This document shows positions 1 to 7,244 of a stretch of DNA of 24,351 bases, in pieces (position 1 is the first letter of the stretch; the number at the start of each line of letters is the position of its first letter). The DNA is from JBHEKP01 sp041859375. Lineage in GTDB: Bacteria > Hydrogenedentota > Hydrogenedentia > Hydrogenedentales > CAITNO01. The translations under genes were made by a program, and so were the position numbers. Location: contig JBHEKP010000218.1 in NCBI GenBank assembly GCA_041859375.1, forward strand, positions 1 through 24,351, given 5' to 3'. The notes under the pieces are model-generated. The model did no database searches. It saw nothing but the letters and a program-made list of their open reading frames with translations, and had not been told where the DNA came from.

Positions 1-995
1 TCCCCGGGCGCGCAGAGCAGGCCGTTTTCCCCATGACACAGAAAATCCGTCTGTCCGCCCACGTTGGTGGTCACGATGGGCAGGCCGCAGTACATGGCCT
101 CCTGATAGACGATGCCAAAGCCCTCATGGTGCGTGGCCAGGGCGAAGAAGTCCGCGTTGGAAAGGAGTTGGTATTTTTCCTGTTCCGTCACCTGGCCGAA
201 AAAGCGCACCCGATCCTGAATGCCCAGTTCGGAGCACAGGGCGCGCAGTCCCGGCCCCTCCGGGCCGTCCCCCGCAATGACCATGCGGAGTTTCGGCGCA
301 TTGCAGGCGGCAAAGGCGCGAAGCAGGTCGGGGTATCCCTTGCGGGCAACCAGGCGGCTCACCGCCACCGCATAGACCGCATCCTCCTCCATCCCCAAAG
401 CGGCGCGGGACGCCGGAGTAAACACAGGCTCCTTGAAACCGAGGGGAATGCGCAGGGGGGGGCGTTTCGGCTTGTAAATGGAAAGGGTCCGCCCGCAGAG
501 ATCACCCGACTCGGCAACCACGGCGGATGCCTGGTTGAGCACATTCTTCACCGCCAGTTTGAGCACGGGGTGACGGTGCGGAGAGTACTTTTTGCTTGGG
601 TCGTAAATGTCGCCGCCATACACGCTCAGGATGTTCGGCTTCCGCCACAACTTCGATAGCACATATCCGGCGGGGCCCGTGGGAATGGCAAAATGGGTGT
701 GAATCACGTCCCAGTCCCTGGTCCGGCGAAGCGCCAATGCCCGCCGCACGGCGGCTGTGGGAAAGGTCAGCATGGAAATGATGGACGCCGTCTGGTAATC
801 CTTGCGTCCCCTCACCGGTTCGCGGTAGATCCTTACCCCGCCGATGGCCTCCTCCCTCTCCAATCCCTTGAAATGAGAGGTGATGAAATCCACCTCGTGT
901 CCGGCGCGGACCAGCCCCTCCGCGATGTTTGCGGCGGCCACGCCGCCCCCGCCGCCCAGGGGGGGGTATTCATAGTTGAGCATTAGAATGCGCAC
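1..995 (-). CDS. GT4-family glycosyltransferase (3' end cut by window edge)
   Basis: Retaining glycosyltransferase of the GT-B fold that would transfer a nucleotide-sugar residue to a glycan or lipid-linked acceptor at the cytoplasmic face. About 331 residues are visible; the C-terminus runs off the left edge. The N-terminus reads VRILMLNYEYPPLGGGGG, the usual glycine-rich opening of the family's acceptor domain. Further on are ESGDLC, the VSRLVARKGYPDLL segment that opens the donor domain, IAGDGPEG, and EGFGIVYQEAMYCGLPIV carrying the E-x7-E donor-binding motif. I chose the GTG at 995, not the ATG at 983, because it gives the family's normal MRIL-type start and has a GGGAG ribosome site upstream. 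It begins 8 bp after the GT2 stop, so it is the last visible gene of the GT39-GT2-GT4 operon. The exact sugar cannot be read from sequence. Confidence 0.9.
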   Translation of the reverse strand, partial: MRILMLNYEYPPLGGGGGVAAANIAEGLVRAGHEVDFITSHFKGLEREEAIGGVRIYREPVRGRKDYQTASIISMLTFPTAAVRRALALRRTRDWDVIHTHFAIPTGPAGYVLSKLWRKPNILSVYGGDIYDPSKKYSPHRHPVLKLAVKNVLNQASAVVAESGDLCGRTLSIYKPKRPPLRIPLGFKEPVFTPASRAALGMEEDAVYAVAVSRLVARKGYPDLLRAFAACNAPKLRMVIAGDGPEGPGLRALCSELGIQDRVRFFGQVTEQEKYQLLSNADFFALATHHEGFGIVYQEAMYCGLPIVTTNVGGQTDFLCHGENGLLCAPG

Positions 996-1003
996 CGTTC
1001 GGG

Positions 1004-1969
1004 CTACTCCCAGCCGATGCGGTCGCGCACGGTGTAAATGGGCTTTTTTTGGCTTTCGTAATAGGTGCGGATGCTGATTTCACCCAGCAGACCCATGCTG
1101 ATGAACTGCATGCCCGTGAGCAGAAAAAGCAGGCAAACCAGCGCCCAGCCGTTTCGGTTGACGCTCAGGTTGTAAAACACCTTGTCGAAAACAGTCATAA
1201 ATCCGGCAAAAAACCCAATCCCCAGGGATATCACGCCCCATTTCCCAAAAACCTGCATGGGCTTGGTCGAGTAGGACATGAGAAATTTTATGGTGATGAG
1301 GTCAAGCACGACCCGGATTGTGCGGCCAATGCCGTACTTGGAAACGCCATACCTGCGGCTGCGGTGGTTGACGGGAATTTCAGCCACTTTGGCACCCGCC
1401 CAACTGGCCAGTGCGGGCAGGAAACGGTGCAGTTCCCCGTAGAAATTGATGTGCTCCGCCACCTCGCGCCGGTACGCCTTGAGGGTGCACCCGTAGTCAT
1501 GAAGATGCACGCCGGTTATCCAGGAAATCAGCCGGTTTGCAATCATTGACGGGAGTTTTCTGGACAACGCTTTGTCTTGCCGGTTGGCGCGCCAGCCGCT
1601 GACCACGTCAAAGCCCTCGTCCAGTTTGGCGAGCAGTTTGGGGATGTCGGCGGGATCGTTCTGCAAATCCGCGTCCATGGGGATGATCACATCGCCCCGC
1701 GCATGGTCAAAACCCGCCGACATGGCCGCCGTCTGGCCGAAATTGCGGCGGAAGGCAATCACGCGGACATGCTCTGGATCCTCTTTCTGGATGTCCCTGC
1801 ACAGTTCAAACGAACGGTCCGTGCTGCCGTCGTCCACAAAGATAATCTCATAGCCGGCCGTGGTAAGCCCCCGCAAGGCGGCGTCCACCTCCGAATGCAG
1901 GGAGCGAAGGGACTCGGTCTCGTTGTACACCGGTATGACAACTGACAACATGTGCTGAAAATTGGGCAT
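1004..1969 (-). CDS. GT2 polyprenyl-phosphate glycosyltransferase (DPM1/GtrB/ArnC type)
   Basis: Inverting family 2 glycosyltransferase that probably loads a sugar onto undecaprenyl or another polyprenyl phosphate at the inner face of the membrane. The 321-residue protein opens with LSVVIPVYNETESL, then shows DDGST (residues 46-50), MDADLQNDP with the metal-binding DAD near 99-101, and two C-terminal membrane segments at about 235-257 and 275-297. Domain order and length match GtrB/ArnC-like proteins. The start at 1969 follows GAGAGA; an internal ATG at 1951 is a less likely alternative. It lies 41 bp downstream of the GT39 gene and 8 bp before the GT4 gene. The pairing is meaningful: enzymes of this type make the lipid-linked sugar donors that GT39/ArnT-type enzymes consume. 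The sugar is not determined. Confidence 0.9.
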   Translation of the reverse strand: MPNFQHMLSVVIPVYNETESLRSLHSEVDAALRGLTTAGYEIIFVDDGSTDRSFELCRDIQKEDPEHVRVIAFRRNFGQTAAMSAGFDHARGDVIIPMDADLQNDPADIPKLLAKLDEGFDVVSGWRANRQDKALSRKLPSMIANRLISWITGVHLHDYGCTLKAYRREVAEHINFYGELHRFLPALASWAGAKVAEIPVNHRSRRYGVSKYGIGRTIRVVLDLITIKFLMSYSTKPMQVFGKWGVISLGIGFFAGFMTVFDKVFYNLSVNRNGWALVCLLFLLTGMQFISMGLLGEISIRTYYESQKKPIYTVRDRIGWE

Positions 1970-2010
1970 TCTCTCAATCCACCCCTGTTGGTGCGGCTTT
2001 CAGAACCCGT

Positions 2011-4128
2011 TCAGTGCCGGGCCGGTCGGACATCCAGGACAAACGGCGACGGCATGGCGCCAACCTCCAATTGCACTTCGTCCAGCCAGAAGGTTCCGGT
2101 GCCGCCCCGGTTGCCAAAGCCGATTTTAACATTTCTCATGCCCTCCGGCACGTTTTTGCCGGGTTCAAGAAGCAACTCGTAACGCTGCCACTCCCCGGTG
2201 CCCTGTATGGAGAGCAGGTCCTGCCAGACGTTTTCCGCGGAAAGGATAACCCGCATCACACGGCTGGGGTTTTCACCGGGGGCGATGTCCTTGTGCCTGA
2301 GCCTGAATGAAAGCACATACACACACCCCGCGCCCAGTTCGGCGGAGGGGGCGCCGTCGTTTCCGGCTCTCACCACGGGCAGCCACACCGTGGGCATCAT
2401 GCGGGATGATCTGGGGGGCGGATCCGGAGCGACCACCTTCAGGGAGCCGCCGCCGTTCCATGCCTCCGCCCCGGAAATGATTTCCGCGCAGTCGGGCGGG
2501 GTGCACTCGGGGGGGCTCTCCTCAAAATCCCCCCCTGCCAGCATGTTCACCGCCGCCCTGCCGAAAACCCATACCGCGGACCCTCTGGCGGCAAAAACCC
2601 TGTCCGCGCCGTTTTGCCTCAAATAATCAGTCTCCTCCCCCTCCCGGTCCGGCGTCACCACCCACATGCTGCCGCTTTTCTGGTTCCCCAGGAAACGCGC
2701 CAAGTCCTCCGAACGCATCAACTGCTGGCATTGGAGGGATGCCGTCATTTCCGACCTGTTGACCAGGTAGCGGGGCAGGTAATAGTTGATGATCTCCCTG
2801 GGGTACCATCCGGAACGCCGGGGGGAAAGGACGACACCGTCACCAGGCTGCGCTTCAGCCGCCAGATATTTTGCTATGTCTTTCCCCCCCACATCATCAT
2901 AGGTCATGAATCGGTCGGGGTACTGCCGGACGCGGGCGGGAACCATAACCACCGCAAAGAGCAAAAGCGGCGCAAGCAGCGCGGCCGCCCGGGCCTTGCC
3001 GTCCTTCATCCCCGCGCAGTCAAATGCTTCGCGCACGGCCACGGCCCCCAACCCGACAACCATCGCATAAAGGGGAAACTGGGTGGTGAAATACCGCGCA
3101 AACCAGGGATGGTACACGGACTTGAAAAAAAGCGGCACGGGCAGGGCAAACAGCGCGAAGACCAGCAGCAAAAAGAATATTTTGCCCGTCCGCCACGCCA
3201 CAAAAAGCCCCGCCGCCGCCATCAGTGTGAAAAGCACAGCCTGCGGAACAGACTCCGGCTGGAGAAAATGCCCCCCTACAAAGTCAAGGGCATACTGGGA
3301 CAAACCCAGCCGGTAAGCGGTGCGGACCGGACCGTTTCCCTCGGCGGAGGCGTTGTCCTCCGCCCCCTCCTCCGCATAGAGGGACGACACTTTTTGGGCG
3401 GCCGCCGAATCAGACACGGCAAACATGGAAAACAGGACGGGGGACACTGCAACCAGTACCGCGGCGCCCATCAGAAAGACGCGCACGGCCCTTCCGGCAA
3501 CGGTCCCGGATCGATCAAAAAGAACGGCAAGACCCGCGGCGGCCACGGCTGCCATCATGAAGAAGGAAAAACTGAGGTGGTTGGCCATCCCCGCCGCCAT
3601 AAGCAGGCCCAACGCCAGCGTGTCACGAAGCCCAAACCTTGATGCACGGCGCTCCAGCAGGATGAAAACCAGCAGGGAAAGAAGCATTTGAAGGGCGTAA
3701 TACCGGGCCTCCTGGGAAAACATGATATGCCTGGGGGACAGCGCCAAAAAGAGCGCGGCGGCAAAGGCGGCCGCCAGACCGGCGCGCTTTAGCAGGTACA
3801 CATAAAGCACCGCTATTGTCAGCACCCCAAAAAACACGGCGGGAAGGCGGACGAGCATCTCCCCGGCCATGGCGTCCGACGCGAACAGGCCCGACACCGT
3901 CCTGGCCGTGAGCGGCATCACCGGCGTGGTGGTGGAGCGCAGGATTTCCGAGTAGTCCCTTTCGGCCCAGGAGAGGGTCAGCGCCTCGTCAATCCACACC
4001 GGCCTCCCCGTGCCCTCCAGGCGCAGCCATGCCCCCGCCACAAGCAGCAGCGCCAAAAGGCCCAGTGCGGGGGCGGTCATTCGGGCGGGGGGCTTGGATC
4101 CCTCCGGCTTCGTGTCAGGCAGGCCCAT
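2011..4128 (-). CDS. GT39/ArnT-like membrane glycosyltransferase with C-terminal carbohydrate-binding-like domain
   Basis: Multi-pass GT-C glycosyltransferase expected to use a polyprenyl-phosphate sugar at the outer face of the inner membrane. After a hydrophobic first segment (about 20-36), WIDEALTL (D47-E48) sits where GT39 enzymes carry their acidic catalytic motif. SQEARYYAL, also typical of the family, follows, then many membrane segments to about residue 380. A soluble region leads to an unusual C-terminal module (about 528-705). It starts NMLAGGDFEES, has a GSLKV strand, and ends TFWLDEVQLEVG, the pattern of CBM4/9/22-like beta-sandwich domains. At 705 residues it is longer than ArnT (about 550), mostly because of this module. 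The start has GGAGAG 7 nt upstream. It is the first gene of the operon that continues with GT2 and GT4. The acceptor (lipid, protein or glycan) is unknown. Confidence 0.85.
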   Translation of the reverse strand: MGLPDTKPEGSKPPARMTAPALGLLALLLVAGAWLRLEGTGRPVWIDEALTLSWAERDYSEILRSTTTPVMPLTARTVSGLFASDAMAGEMLVRLPAVFFGVLTIAVLYVYLLKRAGLAAAFAAALFLALSPRHIMFSQEARYYALQMLLSLLVFILLERRASRFGLRDTLALGLLMAAGMANHLSFSFFMMAAVAAAGLAVLFDRSGTVAGRAVRVFLMGAAVLVAVSPVLFSMFAVSDSAAAQKVSSLYAEEGAEDNASAEGNGPVRTAYRLGLSQYALDFVGGHFLQPESVPQAVLFTLMAAAGLFVAWRTGKIFFLLLVFALFALPVPLFFKSVYHPWFARYFTTQFPLYAMVVGLGAVAVREAFDCAGMKDGKARAAALLAPLLLFAVVMVPARVRQYPDRFMTYDDVGGKDIAKYLAAEAQPGDGVVLSPRRSGWYPREIINYYLPRYLVNRSEMTASLQCQQLMRSEDLARFLGNQKSGSMWVVTPDREGEETDYLRQNGADRVFAARGSAVWVFGRAAVNMLAGGDFEESPPECTPPDCAEIISGAEAWNGGGSLKVVAPDPPPRSSRMMPTVWLPVVRAGNDGAPSAELGAGCVYVLSFRLRHKDIAPGENPSRVMRVILSAENVWQDLLSIQGTGEWQRYELLLEPGKNVPEGMRNVKIGFGNRGGTGTFWLDEVQLEVGAMPSPFVLDVRPARH

Positions 4129-4165
4129 TTATCAAACTCTCCAATGGGATTTCATTTGGTTTTTC

Positions 4166-4194
4166 ATTCTATCAGCCCAATGCCCCCCCCTCAA
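4166..4194 (-). promoter_or_regulatory. Putative housekeeping promoter of the GT39-GT2-GT4 operon
   Basis: On the minus strand a -35 box TTGAGG (4194-4189), a 17-bp spacer and a -10 box TAGAAT (4171-4166) lie upstream of the GT39 start. Predicted transcription begins near 4159, leaving a leader of about 31 nt. The spacer includes a run of eight G on the minus strand. This is a motif match only. Confidence 0.5.
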
Positions 4195-4224
4195 AACACC
4201 CGGAAGCGCCACCCATGACGGGCA

Positions 4225-4269
4225 GAAAGAAAACGGGCGCGGCATGCCCCAAATACACGCCGCGCCCGT
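4225..4269 (-). terminator. Intrinsic terminator after the PKD-SUMF1 gene
   Basis: A perfect 11-bp inverted repeat (4233-4243 with 4259-4269, stem ACGGGCGCGGC) encloses a 15-nt loop. On the minus strand it is followed by TTTCTTTCTG. It sits 17 bp past the stop of the SUMF1-domain gene and upstream of the next operon's promoter, so it cleanly separates two units transcribed in the same direction. Confidence 0.8.
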
Positions 4270-4285
4270 GGTTGCGCCGTTGGTG

Positions 4286-5638
4286 TCATTCGTTCATGGA
4301 GCGGCAGAGCCTGAAACCGATGGTGTTTTCGCCCAACGCGGCCGGAGTGTTGCCGCGGTTTGCTGAGCGGCAATAAAAGCCCTCGCTGTTCCAGGAGCCG
4401 CCACGTGTCACACGGGCCGCGCCTCCGTCCGGTCCGGCAGGATCCGTCACCGTTCCCTGCGCCGCGCAGAAGGTGTAATAAGTGGATAGCCCCAGCGGAT
4501 ACCAGTCGTTGCACCATTCCCTGACATTTCCGCCCATGTCATAGCAACCGGCGGGGCTCACGGCGTCCTGCACGGGAAGCAGGCCCCTGGGACTCACGTT
4601 CACCCCGTTAAACCAGCCCGCCGGGGATGTGAAGGGTTCCCTGGCAAGCCCCATGGGGTTGACATGCTGGCCCGTGTAGCCGTTGAGGAAGCTGGCCCAG
4701 TTTTCAGTGATGACGGTGGAGTCAAAGGGATAGCGCCAATGCGCCTCCCCGTCCCATCCGGCGGCGCGCTCCCATTCGGCCTCGGTGGGCAGCCGGTAGC
4801 CGGTGGCGTTGAGATTGCAGCGCCAGATGCCCGGCTCATAGGCCGGCTCAAGCCCCTCGCGCACGCTGAGCCAGTTGCAATAGATGACCGCACCGATCCA
4901 GGTTACCCCGAACACGGGATGCTCCGCCCTGGAATACTGCTGCCCCCCCGCGCCGATGTCGGAGGCGACGTAAAAATACTGGCCCGCCTTGTCATAAAGG
5001 ATGGCATCCAACTGCGAGGCGTCCAGCATTTTTTCCCGCCCGAAATAAATGCTGCCCCCGTCATAAGGCTCCCCGTCGTCATTGGAGAGGCTGCCAAACA
5101 CAAGCGCCCAGTTGAGCATGTCGGCGAATTCCCGGTTGGTAACCTCGTATTTGCCGATGGCATAGGGGGACAGGTTTACCTCATGGCGGGGGTACTCGTC
5201 CGCCTCGCCCATCTCCTCGTCGGTCGCCCCCATGGTGAAAACCCCGCCGGGCACCGGCATCATCTCGCAGGGACGCCAGGCGCCTCCGTCCGCATAGCCC
5301 TTGATGGCGTGAATCATTCTTGTCTGGACAAAGGTGGCCTGCTGCCCCCTGTTTGTCCTGACCGTGAGGGAGACGTTGAACCATCCGGGCAGCACGTAGG
5401 TGTGTGAGGGGTTTTGTTCGGCGGAAGTTGTTCCGTCGCCGAAATTCCACTCCCAGGACACGATTTCAACGGATTTTTCCAGGTAGGACTTGTCCTCAAA
5501 CTGGACCGTCAGCGGGGTGCGCCCCTCCTTCACATCGGCAAAAAAACGCGCCTGCGGTCTTGGAAGACAACCCGGCAGCGCCAGAACGGCAAGAATTACG
5601 GAAACCGGAAGAAAAACCCGCAAGATGCGCCCTGACAT
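4286..5638 (-). CDS. PKD-domain lipoprotein with SUMF1 (formylglycine-generating-enzyme-like) domain
   Basis: Predicted 450-residue lipoprotein: hydrophobic signal and lipobox LALPGC with Cys24. A PKD beta-sandwich follows at about 30-110 (hallmark WEWNFGDGTTS), then a SUMF1/FGE-sulfatase domain at about 125-450 (PGGVFTMGATDEEMGEADEYPRHEV, YRLPTEAEWERAAG, GGNVREWCNDWY, TRGGSWNSEGFYCR, GFRLCR). In true formylglycine-generating enzymes two cysteines five residues apart bind copper. Here the first position is Ser418 and only the second, Cys423, remains, so sulfatase activation is unlikely. A surface binding or other oxidase-like role is more probable but unknown. The reading frame stays open upstream to 6271. 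I chose 5638 because GAGGAGG lies 5 nt upstream and the lipoprotein signal starts there. It is monocistronic, with its own promoter and terminator. Confidence 0.85.
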   Translation of the reverse strand: MSGRILRVFLPVSVILAVLALPGCLPRPQARFFADVKEGRTPLTVQFEDKSYLEKSVEIVSWEWNFGDGTTSAEQNPSHTYVLPGWFNVSLTVRTNRGQQATFVQTRMIHAIKGYADGGAWRPCEMMPVPGGVFTMGATDEEMGEADEYPRHEVNLSPYAIGKYEVTNREFADMLNWALVFGSLSNDDGEPYDGGSIYFGREKMLDASQLDAILYDKAGQYFYVASDIGAGGQQYSRAEHPVFGVTWIGAVIYCNWLSVREGLEPAYEPGIWRCNLNATGYRLPTEAEWERAAGWDGEAHWRYPFDSTVITENWASFLNGYTGQHVNPMGLAREPFTSPAGWFNGVNVSPRGLLPVQDAVSPAGCYDMGGNVREWCNDWYPLGLSTYYTFCAAQGTVTDPAGPDGGAARVTRGGSWNSEGFYCRSANRGNTPAALGENTIGFRLCRSMNE

Positions 5639-5738
5639 AACAACCTCCTCGGCCAGGCGATGGCCCGTTGCATTGAACACACAGCCATTTCTCATCCGTC
5701 CCGCAATGGGCCGGACCGCCAGTCCCCGTCTTTTGTAT

Positions 5739-5767
5739 AGTCTAGATGCGTTGGGGAGAATAGTCAA
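5739..5767 (-). promoter_or_regulatory. Putative promoter of the PKD-SUMF1 lipoprotein gene
   Basis: Minus-strand -35 TTGACT (5767-5762), 17-bp spacer and -10 TAGACT (5744-5739). The expected transcript start near 5732 gives a leader of about 94 nt before the ATG at 5638. This supports the shorter start, because the upstream open frame to 6271 would lie outside the transcript. Confidence 0.5.
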
Positions 5768-5785
5768 TAGGCTTTGAAAAGCAGG

Positions 5786-5814
5786 TTGGGTTTCCGGGAA
5801 GGGTTGGCTATAAT
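5786..5814 (+). promoter_or_regulatory. Putative promoter of the HtrA lipoprotein operon
   Basis: Plus-strand TATAAT (5809-5814), an exact consensus -10 box, lies 17 bp after TTGGGT (5786-5791). Transcription would start near 5821, about 35 nt before the ATG at 5856. It is arranged back to back with the minus-strand promoter at 5739-5767, the two being separated by only 18 bp. Confidence 0.55.
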
Positions 5815-5855
5815 TGCGGTGTTGAGAGAGGAAGCAACATTTTGGAGCACACACT

Positions 5856-7244
5856 ATGACCGAATTTCGAAAACCTGTCCGGATTGCGCGCGCTAGCCTG
5901 GCGCTTCTGGCGGTGGTGCTGGCCGTGCCGGGCTGCGCCACCCTGGGAAGCGGACAGCAGTCCGCCGTGCTGCGCGCAAAGGACAAGGTGGCCCCCGCCC
6001 TGGTGCACATACGCCCGGTGAAGGAGGTTTTTGCCTCGGGGCGGAAAACCGAGATGCTTGCCATTGGCAGCGGTTTTATCATCAGCCCGGACGGGTATGT
6101 GGTCACCAACGAGCACGTGGCGGGCGACAGCGCCTCCGTGGAATGCGTGCTGGGGGACAACCGGGAGGTGGCCGCCAAGGTGGTCGGCGTGGACCCGGAC
6201 ACGGATATCGCCGTGCTTAAACTTGATGCGGAACCGCCCCTGCCCTGGGTGAAAATGGGCCAGTCCTCCACCCTGAAGGCGGGTCAGACGGTGCTCGCGC
6301 TGGGCAGCCCGCACGGACTTGCCCGCTCGGTTTCCATGGGTATTGTGAGCGTGACGGACCGCTATCTGGGCGACGACGGGGCGATGCCCTCGCCCTACAA
6401 CAACTTTATCCAGACTGACGCGGCCATCAATCCCGGAAACAGCGGCGGTCCCCTGGTAAACCTGAGGGGCGAGGTGGTGGGGGTGAACGCCCGCGTGCTC
6501 AGCGGGGCGGAAAACGTGGGTTTCGCCATTCCCGTGGACATCGCACGGGGGGTGGCGGAGGCCATCATCAGGGACGGGCGGGTGCATCGGAGCTGGCTCG
6601 GCCTGATTTTCCAGGAAATGCTTTCCAAAACTGACAGCCCGGAGCAGCGGGGGGTGGTGATCTCCGACGTGGACAGGCTCTCCCCCGCCTTTGAGGCCGG
6701 CATAAAACCGGGCGACATCCTTACCGCGGTGAACGGAGCGGGGGTGAACGCCCGGTTTGAGGAGGATCTGCCCGCCGTTCGTAAAATGGTGGCTGATTTG
6801 CCCGTGGGGCAGCCCGCCACGCTCACCGTGCTTCGGGGCGGGGAACTGCAGGACATCACGGTGGCCACCGAGGAGAAAATCGCGCTCAAGGGCAGCCAGG
6901 AGGAATTCAGCGAATGGGGCTTTACCGGCATCGAGGTGACCCCGGAGGTGGCGCGCCGCGCCCAGCTGGCCGAACGGACCGGCGCGCTGGTGTCCGGTGT
7001 GAATCCGGGCGGCATCGCATCCAAGGCGGGCCTGCAGGAGGGTGACATCATCCTGACGCTGGACGGTGAAAAAGTGCCGGACCTGACCGCATTCAAGGCC
7101 ATGTACCGTCAGCGGATTGACACGCAAAAGAAACTCGCCATGTTCTTCGTGCAGCGCGGCGCGCTCACCCGCTTTGTGCTGGTGAACGCCGCGGTCGAAA
7201 CGGGCGCGGCCCAGGAAGAGGAGGACGGCGCCAATGGGGAATAA
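5856..7244 (+). CDS. HtrA/DegP-family serine protease, predicted lipoprotein, two PDZ domains
   Basis: ATP-independent envelope protease of the trypsin-like S1C family, 462 residues. A hydrophobic signal ends in AVPGC (Cys27), so it is probably a lipoprotein, although proline before Gly-Cys is unusual. The triad is intact: His87 in TNEHVAG, Asp117 in DTDIAVLKL, Ser196 in NPGNSGGPL. PDZ1 (about 246-335) contains SPAFEAGIKPGDILTAVNG and PDZ2 (about 356-445) contains GIASKAGLQEGDIILTLDG. Length and order match DegP/DegQ, except that those are normally soluble in the periplasm rather than lipid-anchored. The ATG at 5856 has GGAG about 10 nt upstream and a promoter at the expected distance. The last 11 bp overlap the next gene, a degenerate paralogue, implying coupled translation. 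It probably degrades or holds misfolded envelope proteins. Confidence 0.93.
   Translation: MTEFRKPVRIARASLALLAVVLAVPGCATLGSGQQSAVLRAKDKVAPALVHIRPVKEVFASGRKTEMLAIGSGFIISPDGYVVTNEHVAGDSASVECVLGDNREVAAKVVGVDPDTDIAVLKLDAEPPLPWVKMGQSSTLKAGQTVLALGSPHGLARSVSMGIVSVTDRYLGDDGAMPSPYNNFIQTDAAINPGNSGGPLVNLRGEVVGVNARVLSGAENVGFAIPVDIARGVAEAIIRDGRVHRSWLGLIFQEMLSKTDSPEQRGVVISDVDRLSPAFEAGIKPGDILTAVNGAGVNARFEEDLPAVRKMVADLPVGQPATLTVLRGGELQDITVATEEKIALKGSQEEFSEWGFTGIEVTPEVARRAQLAERTGALVSGVNPGGIASKAGLQEGDIILTLDGEKVPDLTAFKAMYRQRIDTQKKLAMFFVQRGALTRFVLVNAAVETGAAQEEEDGANGE

Noticed and set aside
33..659. Plus-strand 208-residue open frame at the left edge
   Set aside because: It is antisense to the GT4 gene, whose motifs are clear on the minus strand; composition reflects GC-rich codon bias.
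2614..3642. Plus-strand 342-residue open frame
   Set aside because: Antisense to the GT39 gene; very basic and His-rich, without family motifs or a ribosome site.
5639..6271. 211-residue N-terminal extension of the SUMF1 lipoprotein frame
   Set aside because: It is antisense to the HtrA gene, lies before the promoter, and would bury the signal peptide and lipobox.
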